A program made the translations under genes and the position numbers. Shown one piece after another: positions 28,275-38,465 of a DNA stretch of 64,000 bases. This stretch comes from Strigamia acuminata. Its lineage: Eukaryota > Arthropoda > Chilopoda > Geophilomorpha > Linotaeniidae. The notes under the pieces were generated by a model, which worked only from the letters and a program-made list of their open reading frames with translations, was not told where the DNA came from and did not search any database. Numbering within the stretch: the stretch's first letter is position 1; every line of letters begins with the position of its first letter. The stretch spans positions 33,630,427-33,694,426 of the forward strand of contig OX442315.1 of NCBI GenBank assembly GCA_949358305.1, written 5' to 3'.

Positions 28275-28569
28275 TAGAGATTCCGCAATGCCGGTTACTG
28301 CAATAGCAAAAAACAAATTGGAATAAAATGGCGGTTTGGGAACAAATATTAACCATAATCTACAGAATTCTTGTCGTTTTTAATCAACCTTAAACTTATA
28401 CAGAAAAAAAAATGGTGGGAATAAAAATGTAACACATTTCAGCCACTTAAAAATCGAAAACAAAAAAAAAGGCGCCAACAAAAAAAAATTGCAATTGGTA
28501 ACTTGTGCCTTGATAAAAGTCGCCTTCCCTCCCTCCTTCCCCTAGACAAACGTTGTTAAACGAAGCAGA
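28275..28569. other. Gene-free stretch between the MITE cluster and the promoter-like block
   Basis: AT-rich unique sequence with AAAATGGCGG at about 28326 and GGCGCCAACAAAAA near 28471. The latter word also occurs near 22412. No gene seen. Confidence 0.4.
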
Positions 28570-28740
28570 CGCTTTTTGAGCTCCGCATGCGCACTGGCAC
28601 CACGTGACCGCTGGCATCGCGTGACATCATCCTCTGATTGGCAGCCGGCTTTGAATGAGCAGTAATGATACATTCACGAGTTCCTTAAGTAGCTCCTCTC
28701 ACTGCATTCCATAATAAGCTCAGTGACGTCATTAAGGATC
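28570..28740. promoter_or_regulatory. Promoter-like motif cluster just 3' of LMO4
   Basis: Within 170 bases lie GCATGCGC (NRF1-type, 28585-28592), CACGTG (about 28610), TGACATCA, GATTGG (inverse CCAAT, about 28636) and a perfect CRE, TGACGTCA (28724-28731). Such clustering is typical of CpG-type promoters or enhancers. If it is a promoter, its transcript would be antisense to LMO4 or unrelated; I see no exon for it. Confidence 0.35.
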
Positions 28741-28964
28741 TATTGTCCACACCCTAACAAGACCATATTGTTTGTCTTGTATGGCGCTCAATTTGTTGTC
28801 CACTTGCACACCGCCAGGTAGAGCACAAACCACCTCGCACTTGATCACCTTTTGTGTCCTGTCCAGCGAACGTTTCACTTTACAATTTCACTTTACACGT
28901 GTACAAACCTCGTGCAACACCCACCTGTCCGTCCAACTGACCAAACCCCTCCCTCCCTCCCTTT

Positions 28965-29131
28965 CTCTTACGACTTACGACTTTATTCTTTATCTGATTC
29001 TAACGTTTTGTGTGTTCATGTGTTCACGTGTTCATGTTCGAGTCAACTCATCACCAAGTGTTCAGCGACGTATTCTTGCGTTTTCTCCCGCGTCCCGATG
29101 GGGATGATGCCTGCGGGGGGGCAGCCGCTGA
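28965..29131 (-). other. Probable LMO4 3' UTR, with a candidate poly(A) signal at 28982-28987
   Basis: Downstream of the stop, the first AATAAA on the minus strand is at 28987-28982 (TTTATT on the plus strand), about 145 bases after the stop. A purine-rich stretch follows it. Vertebrate LMO4 3' UTRs are much longer, so a distal site (for example around 28010) is also possible. The poly(A) site is inferred from the hexamer only. Confidence 0.4.
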
Positions 29132-29483
29132 TCAGATGAAGGCCCCCTGGTTCAGGTGATCGACGGGGTGACACTGGACGGCGGCCGCAGCTGCCGCTTT
29201 GTGCATGGCGGCCGCCTTTTGGCGCGCCTCCTGTCGACCTACCTTGGTGTTTTTGCGCGCGGGGCCCGCAGGTACGGTACCTTTGAGGAATTTGTGGCAG
29301 TCCTGTTCGCAATAAAGGCTCCCGTTGATCAAGTTGTACCGGTCACCCGGGACCAACTGGTTGTGACACTTGACACAGGCGAAGCACTTGAGGTGGTACA
29401 CGCTGCCTTGTGCGCGCATCACGAACTCGTGCGCCGGGATCATCTGCCCGCACGAATTGCACGCTCCGCTCGTACCGAACAAC
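29132..29483 (-). CDS. LMO4: LMO4-type LIM-only protein, last coding exon (second LIM domain plus C-terminal tail)
   Basis: Partial CDS of 116 complete codons plus a split codon and a TGA stop at 29132-29134. After the split Arg codon the exon begins L-F-G-T-S-G-A-C. The LIM domain reads C-x2-C-x18-H-x2-C-x2-C-x2-C-x18-C-x2-D, the full set of ligands for two zinc ions. The stretches VMRAQGSVYHLKCF and LVPGDRYNLINGSLYCEQD match LMO4 better than LMO1/2/3, which carry a different sequence there. LMO4 is known as a nuclear adaptor: its LIM domains bind LDB/CLIM and other transcription regulators, and it does not bind DNA itself. The roughly 50-residue tail is basic, then alanine-rich (KAAAAAAVQ), and differs from the shorter vertebrate tail. 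The exon starts in phase 2, so the Arg codon is completed by an upstream exon carrying the first LIM domain, which I do not see in the window. The open frame continuing past 29483 is intronic. Confidence 0.88.
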
Positions 29484-29510
29484 CTGCAAAAACAAGCGAC
29501 AAACAATTCA
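29484..29510 (-). other. Splice acceptor and polypyrimidine tract of the LMO4 terminal intron
   Basis: Read on the minus strand, a T-rich tract (TTGTTTGTCGCTTGTTTTTG) runs into CAG, with the AG at 29485-29484. The next base, 29483, is the G that completes the conserved Arg before LFG. The position matches the exon junction just before RLFG in animal LMO4 genes. This fixes the exon edge and the strand. Confidence 0.8.
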
Positions 29511-29610
29511 AAACATGAGTCAACTATGCCAAAATACCCCAATACCATATTCATTCTATTTTTTTATTTTTTTATTTTCGTCTGTCATCATCAACTCAAA
29601 TACAAGAAAT

Positions 29611-31159
29611 AAGCAATAAAACGGAGGGAAAAAGTGCTTTTATTGTATATATTTATTTCCATTTCATTTTTACCCTTAAATTTATAGGCTCGACATTTAT
29701 AGTGTTAGTGGGCGAAGAAAAAAAGCAAACTAACAGTTACGACATTCGTTCGTGATGGATGTTTCACACATACCGCCCACTCGTTTTATTTATCCCCACA
29801 TCCGTCTCAAACTGCTATACCAGAAACTCATTGTGACCAGAACATGACACACTGCATCTATATACTGATACACATTAAATCGACGCACTCATCGCTTTTA
29901 CACGGCGTTTAACCACAACGATTCAATTGTGCGACGTGTTATTGAAAAGAAAATCAAGAAATTCAGAAAATGTTTTGTAATTATTGAAAATCCAAAGCAA
30001 TAAGCTGTCTAGTAAATCGAGGACATTTTAAACTTTATACACACACGCCAGATCGGGTCTGGTTTTGTTAGGCCTAAGTAGGGTTTTATTAAAACCAGGA
30101 CCTAATAAATTCTCTGTAGAATGGTCGGTTTAAAATTAAAACTGACGACACCGACTCCTCTTTTTTTTTGTTTAGGGGTGTTATTAAACGATTAAACCTC
30201 TTCTGTTTTTAATTGTGATATTAATTTCATTTTTATAAATATAAAATCATAAACATGTACAACATGATGTAATACATTGGTACATGAAGTTAAACACATT
30301 TAAATTACGTTTTTATATGTAAAAAAAAACATAAACAAGTTGAAATTCCTCGAATTAATTTTCGTTTGACAATTCTCCAACTTCCAATCCACTTGTGAAT
30401 GGAAAGCTACCAATAAAAAACGAAAACACGCATTCAAAAGTTCACTGGAATCCGTACAACCACCAAATTTACGAGATTGCGCCATGTTTTCTTATTGCAT
30501 CCACTTCCTCCGTTTCAAAAACATCAACAATAAGCAATACATACAACAAATTTCTTTTTTCCATCCCAAAACTATAATATTAAACCACTTATTAAATGAA
30601 AAAAAATAAAATTGATTTTTAATTTCAATTTCTTTACAATTTCTCAAATTCTTTTAATAAAAATGGCGATTCCTCAACGAGTGTCCATCCAATTGAGGAC
30701 ACCTATTGATCCAACGGCAGCATTTAAAAAACGGACACCAGAGAGAAAAAGGCGAGTGTGATGCGAGTCCCACTTGTGAAATGACACAAGGCCCCTTCTA
30801 ACATCCTTTGCCATACACCCAAACAGAATAATTTCCGTTCAACAGCTCGAGGCGGCGCTGTGCGTTCCTATACGGCCCACCCTGGTGGCGGTGGATTGAA
30901 ACCGTATTGGAAATTTATTTCATTTCCAATGTAATAGGGGGCGCGCAGGTAAAATTGAAACTGAGTTGGTTAAATTTGCTGCTGTTTGATATGACCGAGA
31001 GGGGGACGCGGGCCGACCTCGATACAACAAACCCGGCTCGAAATCAATCGAAGACACGTGACGTTTGCAAAGTGAACGCACTCAACAACACTAATGCTGT
31101 GTTTAGCTTGAATTACACGAGGCGAAACCTTGTCGTGTGATGATGGGACACTTGCACTT
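29611..31159. other. Gene-free stretch right of the LMO4 exon
   Basis: Unique AT-rich intron-like sequence with no domain in any frame. A CpG-richer block lies at 30840-31140. Confidence 0.45.
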
Positions 31160-31266
31160 AGAGACGAGACGAGACGAGACGACTGCGAGACGGTCGCTCT
31201 AACAGGTGATCCATCCGCGCCACGGTGCGGGGGAAACGAAGGCGAAGGCGAAAGCGAAGGCGAAGG
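31160..31266. repeat. Two short purine repeats, (GACGA)n and (GGCGAA)n
   Basis: GAGACGAGACGAGACGAGAC lies at about 31160-31182 and GGCGAAGGCGAAAGCGAAGG at about 31240-31265. The (A/F)n peptides across them are artefacts. Confidence 0.8.
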
Positions 31267-31737
31267 GGGCTGAGTCAGCGCCCAATGAAATGGCGAACGA
31301 GGTTAGGACTGGCACGTTCGTGTTTGCGAGACTACGAGTACTCGAGTACTCGAGCGCCCTCTTGCAGCCGCTTCTAAACAAGAGATGTTAATATTTTACA
31401 ACGTCTCGAATGCAAAGGGCATCCAAACATGGCCTAATAAGATGGAGTCTCATCACGATTCAAGAAACGCACTTTGCATCCATTTTTAACCATCGACAAA
31501 AAAGAGAAGAAAGACAAGAACAAGACTGGGAGAAATGTCCGAAACCTAAGCCTTTTGATCTATATTTTATATTCTCATTTTAAAGTATAATGGAGTGGAA
31601 AAATCTTTCCGAGAGCCCATTTTATTGTTAAAATGTAATAGAAAATGAAAATTTGAAGTCATCAACAATAAAGGAGGGTCGAAAACTTGGTTTATTTTTA
31701 ATGGTAACAACTATTGAGTTTTTCTATTAATTTTGCA

Positions 31738-31766
31738 GGGGGCGGGTGGGGGGGGGGGAGGGAAAG
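31738..31766. repeat. G-rich tract
   Basis: Long G runs separated by single C, T or A bases. The plus strand could form a G-quadruplex. Confidence 0.7.
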
Positions 31767-31979
31767 GAAAATTTTAAATTCCTGCGCATTATTTATCGCG
31801 TCAAATTCTTGAGCCTGACTTTGGTTAAGAATGAAAGCTCGTTTCTAACTCATCGCATTGGCGGATTATCCATAAGACTAATTAGGCGAGTGTGTAGGGG
31901 TCCTGGTCTTCCATCTTTTTTAAAAAGACAACGTTACTTTTTTTCTCAAAAAAGTCATTATTTTTTGCTTAAATAGTCC

Positions 31980-32425
31980 GATTTTTTCGTCTAAAGAGCA
32001 TTTATGAGTCTAAAAATTAAACTTTTGTGTCTAAAATTCAACTTTTATGTCTAAAATTCAACTTTTATGTCTAAAATTCAACTTTTATGTCTAAAATTCA
32101 ACTTTTGTGTCTAAAATTCAACTTTTATATGTAAAATTCAACTTTTGTGTCTAAAACTCAACTTTTTTTGTGTCTAAAATTTAACTTTTGTGTTTAAAAT
32201 TAAACATTTGCATCCAAAATACTAAACGTTTGTGTCTAAAATTCAACTTTTGTATCTAAAATTCAACTTTTGTATCTAAAATTCAACTTTTATGTCTAAA
32301 ATTTAACTTTTATGTCTAAAATTTAACTTTTATGTCTAAAATTCAACTTTTGTGTCTAAATTCAACTTTAGAGTCTAAACTTCAACTGTAGCAACTAAAA
32401 TTCAACTTTTGTGTCTAAAATTTCC
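31980..32425. repeat. Minisatellite B, 20 bp units (about 22 copies)
   Basis: The unit is close to TGTCTAAAATTCAACTTTTA, with exact period 20 across 32035-32160. Some copies have a few bases inserted or lost and the edges are diverged. The unit matches 14 of 20 positions of minisatellite A (7799-8540) without gaps and has the same period. Confidence 0.95.
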
Positions 32426-32429
32426 TTTT

Positions 32430-33099
32430 TTAGGTTTAAAAAAGTCCATCTTCAATTCTTCATAAATAAAATAAAATCCGACCACCTAAAAAGCGCTCTT
32501 CTTGCAACCGGTCCGACCATAGAGTCCCAAGACGCCTCGCTTAGGGGCCCCACTCCATCTAAAAACGCCCTTAGCAACATAAACACTTTCCTCCTCAAAG
32601 GGCAACAGCAACTTGGGCCCCAAAACTCATAAACAAATCAGCCGTACAAACTTCAGACGCTTTCAAGCCATAAACATCTCACTTAGGCAACTTTTCGACC
32701 GGACCTATCAGCTAACCAAAGACCCTGAAGCCCATTTCAAATGTTCCCATATCCCCAATTTAAAAACTCCCCAAACAATTGGCAAACTTCCCGCATCTTC
32801 TCAATCCCACGACGACATCTTGCTCGTCGTCGACTTGTCCGCGTTGATCCTTTCCCTCCCCTCAAGACCCAACCTTCCCCCCCAAAACCCCCCTTATAAG
32901 ACCAGGATTACGTGGCAGTCGTTATAGCACGATGAGTGACTATTTCAACGCTAGACGGAATCCTCCGCCGAATAATTTGTCCATTCCGTCATTTTGATTA
33001 TACAGCGACCGCAAACATCCAACGCACACGAAATCCTCAACTCGCAACAAAACTTTTCACATTTTCACACACACTTCACTGATTTTTTACAACACCCAC
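32430..33099. other. C-rich gene-free segment
   Basis: The plus strand is C-rich and G-poor from about 32480 to 32930, unlike its neighbours. Two adjacent open frames (32411-32632 and 32613-32927) show no domain, and the sequence around their join gives no clear reason to treat them as exons. The segment may be degraded mobile sequence; not identified. Confidence 0.35.
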
Positions 33100-33130
<31 letters not shown>

Positions 33131-33135
33131 TAAAT
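33100..33135. repeat. (AAAT)n microsatellite
   Basis: Tandem AAATAAAT units. Confidence 0.85.
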
Positions 33136-33247
33136 TCGCCGTTGGTATCGATAAAAGAACGGGAAACTGAGTTGAACAGTTGAACAAGAAACAAGTGTTT
33201 ACTCGATGAAGTACACGAGTCAAACTGTGTTCGTTAATCACAACAAT

Positions 33248-33664
33248 GGTCAATTTAAACATTGATTTTAGGCATTTTCAGTCTTTTTGGTCAATTTAAA
33301 CATTGATTTTAGGCATTTTTAGTCTTTTTGGTCAATTTAAACATTGATTTTAGGCATTTGCAGTCTTTTTGGTCAATTTAAACATTGATTTTAGGCATTT
33401 TCAGTCTTTTTGGTCAATTTAAACATTGATTTTAGGCATTTTTAGTCTTTTTGGTCAATTTAAACATTGATTTTAGGCATTTTCAGTCTTTTTGGTCAAT
33501 TTAAACATTGATTTTACTCATTTGCAGTCTTTTTGGTCAATTTAAACATTGATTTTAGGCATTTTCAGTCTTTTTGGTCAATTTAAACATTGATTTTACT
33601 CATTTGCAGTCTTTTTGGTCAATTTAAACATTGATTTTAGGCATTTTCAGTCTTTTTGGTCAAG
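33248..33664. repeat. Minisatellite C, 41 bp units (about 10 copies)
   Basis: The unit starts GGTCAATTTAAACATTGATT and ends CAGTCTTTTT. Copies are almost identical. A variant with TTACTCATTTGCAG in place of TTAGGCATTTTCAG appears in two copies, two units apart, implying that an 82 bp dimer was duplicated. On the minus strand the unit equals the 31 bp unit of the array at 43764-44300 plus a 10-base block. Confidence 0.97.
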
Positions 33665-33715
33665 GTGTAGGATACCGCGTTCAATTAGCATCCCGCGCTC
33701 AATGAGAGCATTTAC
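33665..33715. mobile_element. Terminal flank of the minisatellite-bearing element, copy at array C
   Basis: The sequence CCGCGTTCAATTAGCATC...AATGAGAGCATTTACGCTA lies immediately right of array C. It matches, inverted, the sequence immediately left of array D (43703-43762). The far end at array C is not seen, so this copy looks truncated on its left. Confidence 0.65.
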
Positions 33716-33974
33716 GCTACAACATTTTCTATTTAAATGTAAATCCTCCAATCCAATATAGGGCCCATTATTTGATAAACATCTGTCTAGACTCAAACTC
33801 AATTCTAAAAAGAAAAAAACATCTAATTAAGATATCCAAAAACCCTCCACGGCCAAAAAAGGGACCACAACACAAAAAAAATCACATTCCTCAGTTTCCT
33901 CACTTCAACACCAGGGAAAATCCACACTACATCTTAATCTACTTTTTTCTTACAATTCAAAAAATCTAAAATCC
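33716..33974. other. Gene-free A/C-rich stretch
   Basis: Low-complexity A/C-rich sequence leading into a poly(A) run. No gene seen. Confidence 0.5.

Positions 33975-34003
<29 letters not shown>
33975..34003. repeat. Poly(A) tract (29 A)
   Basis: Uninterrupted A run followed by a G-rich segment. Confidence 0.9.
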
Positions 34004-34006
<3 letters not shown>

Positions 34007-36090
34007 GGGCGAGGGGGATGGGGGTGCCTCGTTATAACAAATTATTATCTTCGCCCTGACGGCCTTACCTCTTTAGACATTTGGCGCGCGCCCCTGCGGC
34101 GTATGTAATGATTATGGCTAAATTAAGAAGTAGAGCGACTAATGACGAATTTGAGGCGCACAATATCCGCGCTCGGGAACCAACAACCGCCCTCGATATT
34201 AAAGTTTCAATTTACGCTCATGAGTGTTGACATGTGAGGCCCCCTTTAAAGCGACGCGCCGCACTGTTTATACAAATCGAGCCGAGGTTTAAAACGAGGA
34301 CGGAAAGATGTAGAAAATATCATTTACAACTGGTTTATCATCATCTCGAAGAAGAGAAATTGTATTTGTTACATTGAGGGTAAAACTGTTTGTTGGCATT
34401 TGCTTGTACGGAGGGGTTGGTGCCAAGTGCATTATTAAAAAATCTGCTTGCCATGTTGATCGGTTGTGTGGTTCAAATGAAAAGAATGTTAATAGGAAAA
34501 ATGGTAGAATGAAAAGTGCATGAAAAGAACCCGTAAGGCTCAAATTATTATCACCACGCCACCGCCGCCGCCGTCGGAAACAAAAAAAAATAACCGCAAT
34601 TTGGCGTTTTTACGTTGATTTCCCTCGTTATGCAGATATATACAGTCCATCTGTGGTCGGATTCAGTCAACTATCGTTATTCGATGGCGTTTTATTGTTA
34701 ATTTATGGTGAATCTTAATCGATAGTGTGTTTCCAGTGAAACTGTTGGTTTGTTTAACGTAATGTAAAAGGTATGAGATCAAATTATTGACACCCCTTAA
34801 TTAATTGAAAAAACCCCAAATCTATTTAATTTCACACCAATTATTCACACACTATTTTTATTTATTTGACCCAGGTATTGTGGGTCATATATACAACGAT
34901 TTACTCTGTAATTTGGGCGTTGCGTAACGACAGGTGGCATTCCGTCGTCGGTTATCGATGTCGTTCGATGAATCTAACCCCAAGACTAAATATCGACTAA
35001 ATATATCACGATCCAATAACAACAGGATTTATCTTTATTTAAAAACCGGCCGACTTAAACTGTGCAAGTGCCGTAATCAAGTTTAGCAAATCCAACTGCT
35101 GTTTGTTTTCAAGAGCAGCCAGGAGCGAGATTTATAGGTTCGAGCACTTCTCGCAGCGTATAAGCGCCCCGTGCGGCTACGGGGGCCCCCGAATTCCGAA
35201 ACAAAAATTTACAAATAATTTTTTTCTAATCATTCACTTAAATAACAATTAAAATTCCTCCATTTTCACCCACTCAGCGAATCATGACCCACTTCTTTAT
35301 CTTTTTACACACGTTTATGGCGGTTTGAAGCTCCACTCGGAAGCATTACAACAATTGGACGACCTAACGGGCGGCCATTTTGAACGTGGTTGTAAAACAC
35401 CAAAAGCAGATTGCATAACCCACTCTAGTTGATTTGCTGATAGTTCCAAACTGTTTCTAGTGAATTAGTTTATCCATCAACAATTTAAACAACAATAAAA
35501 ACATTTTAGTTGTAAAAATTAGTCGCTAATTAGAAAAATAAATCGCCAATAGGCGCCGTTGATTAATCGCAACTTTATTCCAGAAGCGAACATCAAATCC
35601 ACAAACAACACCTCCCTTTTACCAACATCCCTCGATAACAACAAGGGCATTATAAAGCAAAAGCGCTCTAATTAAAGTAATAATTAAATCGCTATTAAAT
35701 TTAGGAGTTGAGGGAATGGGGGGCGGAAGAAGGCTGGTGATGGAAAATTGAAGGGGAAAAATTCTTGTAATAACTTCTAAATTAATATTTCCCCTTCACA
35801 CATGTTTGACTGACAGCCTCATATTGAGCCGTCCAGCTGAGCAATACGCATGCGCGAAGACGAAGCGAGAGAACAACCCCCTCCCCACTTAAAAAAAAAA
35901 AAATCAAATTAATATGAGGTTTCATATGTGTAACTTTTATTAATTTCCAACGCGCGAATCCATAAGACCCCTTAAGACGACGCCAAACGCACGGGGGGAG
36001 GAGAAGAGAAGAGAACAGAATAGAAGATGACGCCAAAGTGCAATGGATGGATAAACGGGCCCGCGTTTGCGATTGTTATAAATGTTGAGA
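34004..36090. other. Gene-free stretch, presumed intron or 5' flank
   Basis: Unique sequence with CpG-rich patches at about 34060-34280 and 35120-35190. CCTCGTTA is at 34027-34034 and GCATGCGC at 35848-35855. No coding evidence. Confidence 0.45.
35376..35434. repeat. Diverged interspersed repeat, copy 2
   Basis: GGCGGCCATTTTGAACGTGG, GGTTGTAAAACAC and CCCACTCTAG follow the same order as the copy at 23985-24045. The family is unidentified. Confidence 0.4.
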
Positions 36091-36091
36091 A

Positions 36092-36411
36092 ACACACACA
36101 CACACACACATATTCGCGTCTCATTCACGGCACCCCCTCCCCACCCCCCTCTATTCTTCCTTTTAGGAAAAGCGCGTGCCCACTAATGAAATTCTTGCTG
36201 ACAACCAAGAGGTCACTTGTCAAATACCCGCTGGCTACTTTGATTAAATTCGAGACAAACTGCTACTCCACCAACACTCCCCTCGCGTTCCCCTCGCCGT
36301 CATCCTGTTGGTCTGGCGTTGCCCATAATCTGAAGAGACGAATGATTTAGAAGCGTCATTAAGGCGAACAAGATGGAGGAAGGAGGGAGTCGTGTGTGTG
36401 TGTGTGTGTGT
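36092..36411. repeat. (CA)10 and (GT)10 microsatellites in inverted orientation
   Basis: (CA)n lies at 36092-36111 and (GT)n at about 36392-36411, 280 bases apart on the same strand. They are complementary and could pair in a transcript. Confidence 0.85.
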
Positions 36412-36703
36412 ATCTCTCATCTTAGAATGGACTCGACGCCCGTCGTTGCATCCGCTAATTGGATGCCCATCACTATGGAGCGCATTCTGACCAGAAGTAA
36501 GCGATGCTGTTATGGCCGTCTTATCGCGCTTCAATCAACAGGTAAACAGGTGTGAAAGGAAGAGGGACGACAGTCACGACACGTTGCCATGGCGATTCGC
36601 CGCCTTGTTTGTTTCTCATCGTTTCGTCGCCGTTTTTTCGTGTTGGAAAAACTTTTTTTTCCTTTTAAATGGAATTTTTCGAGCTATGATTGTGGATGGA
36701 TTG

Positions 36704-36739
36704 GTGGGGTGGGGGGGGGGGGGGGGGGTGGGGGGGGGG
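36704..36739. repeat. Long G tract
   Basis: A run of 18 G, one T, then 10 G, preceded by shorter G runs. Strong G-quadruplex potential. It is also prone to assembly error. Confidence 0.9.
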
Positions 36740-38160
36740 AGACTCGAGGCTGTCCAAATTTATGTCATATCCGGTGTTGCTTGTCATTCTGCCTCGTTCT
36801 CCGACGATTAATGGCGAACTTCCGGTTGGCTTCTTTATGAGCGACCCTCGTCGCCATGACGACCGACAAAGCAATAAAACTTGCGTGCGCTTACGACACA
36901 CCCTTTCCTTGCTTATTTGCATTTAAGACGCCCAACATGGACGCAATTTGTGTCTTGTGCGCTACAATGCCGGTGTTCGTATTCCGCGGCGCGTTTTACA
37001 CGCGACGCGAGCAAATTAAACGGGAAATTAAATCACCAAACTTTAAAATTATCGTCCAAATAATAATTAGGCTTATTATTTGCTTCATACCAATTAATGA
37101 ATGATGAAAATTCGTGCGATTGATGACGCGCCAGAACTGCATTTGTGTCTTCACGCATCTCGCAAGACGAGAACGAGACGGTGTTAAAACGGCGCTGAAA
37201 ACGGGTAAGTGTATGCAAATTCCAATCCGATTTGACGCGCGTGCATCACAATGCACAATGATGGCCAACTGGAGCCAATTTGGTCTTCGTTCTGATTACG
37301 CACATCCAAATAACATAACCAAGCATCCGCCCTCTTCATTGTTGTTATTTTGCAACAAGGCACATTGGCCCCCGTGGCATTCGGCGCGCATTCGGCGCCT
37401 GAGTCACGTGGACGATTTCTCATTCCGCTTGGCGCGTGAGGCTGAGGGCGCTTCCGCTCAATTCTAAGTGGGGCCGGGAAGGAGGAGGCCGAGTAAACCG
37501 AATAACGCTCGTTAGGTGGCGCGCTCCGATTATGCCTAACTTGGTTAAGGATAATGCCGACTGCACATTTGGCGCGAATTGTTAAGTTGTCATGGCGACC
37601 GCGAACGTGGAATTTGGAAAGAAAAGGAAAAGTACGTGTACGGATGACGTGTACATAGAGAAAAAAATCAATAATAAAAAAAAGGGACACGAAGAGATCA
37701 AAGGGGTGGAGTGAAGTTCATCTGGGTTTAGTCCCCTGGTGTGAGAATGCACAAGTTCGAGTTCGAGCGATAAAAAAAGGGCAAAAGTTTGCAAGTTTAT
37801 TAAAAAAATTAATAAAAATCAAAAAATAAATTTAAATTCGATTAAAAAAAATTTAAAAAAGAAAAAAAAATTCATTACTAATATTAATTTCGCTGCGAAA
37901 ACATCGCACCACACCCATCATCTCACCAGGCCATGCAGCGAAGTCTGAAAATTAAAAACAAACCAAAAAGGGGCAGCATATTCACATTCACACTAGCACA
38001 ACACAGCAGCCGCGAACAAATCCTTTTCTATATAAAACTACTTTGAAAAGTTGGAAATTAATTTGGCCAACTGCTTTCAAATTGCACTCGGCTCGCCCAC
38101 TCTCATTACTATACAAAAGTTGGCACATTCATTTGCTTTAATTGCATTTGCTGTAAATTG
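36740..38160. other. CpG-rich unique block, candidate regulatory region
   Basis: 36800-37640 is CpG-rich and unique. Octamer words lie at 36915-36922 (inverse) and 37213-37220. Open frames on both strands (for example 37114-37467 and 37184-37690) have no recognisable domain and overlap in opposite directions, as expected of a CpG block. Confidence 0.4.
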
Positions 38161-38164
38161 TAGC

Positions 38165-38184
38165 AACACACACACACACACACA
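38165..38184. repeat. (CA)10 microsatellite
   Basis: Pure CA dinucleotide run. Confidence 0.9.
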
Positions 38185-38440
38185 GGCCTGACCATGTAAC
38201 TGAGATTATTAAGATGCCAGAAACAACTTTCATTAATCACATCACGTTTATTATCCAACCAACGCGCATACTGACCACTTCCACAACATTAACAAGATCT
38301 GACTTTCTTTGCACACGCACACACATACCAAACCCCTTCTCCCTCCGTCTTCCTTTTCCCCTCGGTCCATTCCAACTGGTCATTTCGACAGAATTTATAA
38401 ACACTAAGTACAAGAGTGGGAGGGAGACGAAGGGAAGATG

Positions 38441-38465
38441 GAGAGAGCGAGAGAGAGAGAGAGAC
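38441..38465. repeat. GA microsatellite
   Basis: GAGAGAGC followed by a GA run. Confidence 0.9.

Noticed and set aside
28772-29518. Plus-strand reading frames across and beside the LMO4 exon
   Set aside because: The minus-strand LIM domain with all zinc ligands explains this interval. The plus-strand frames are its shadow or pyrimidine-rich artefacts.
20025-34003. Poly(A) runs at 20025 and 33975 as retroposed-gene tails
   Set aside because: No gene-like or SINE-like body with target duplications is visible upstream of either run.
37114-37690. Two long opposite-strand reading frames (117 and 168 residues)
   Set aside because: They overlap in opposite directions in a CpG-rich block with few stop codons and show no domain, codon or splice evidence.
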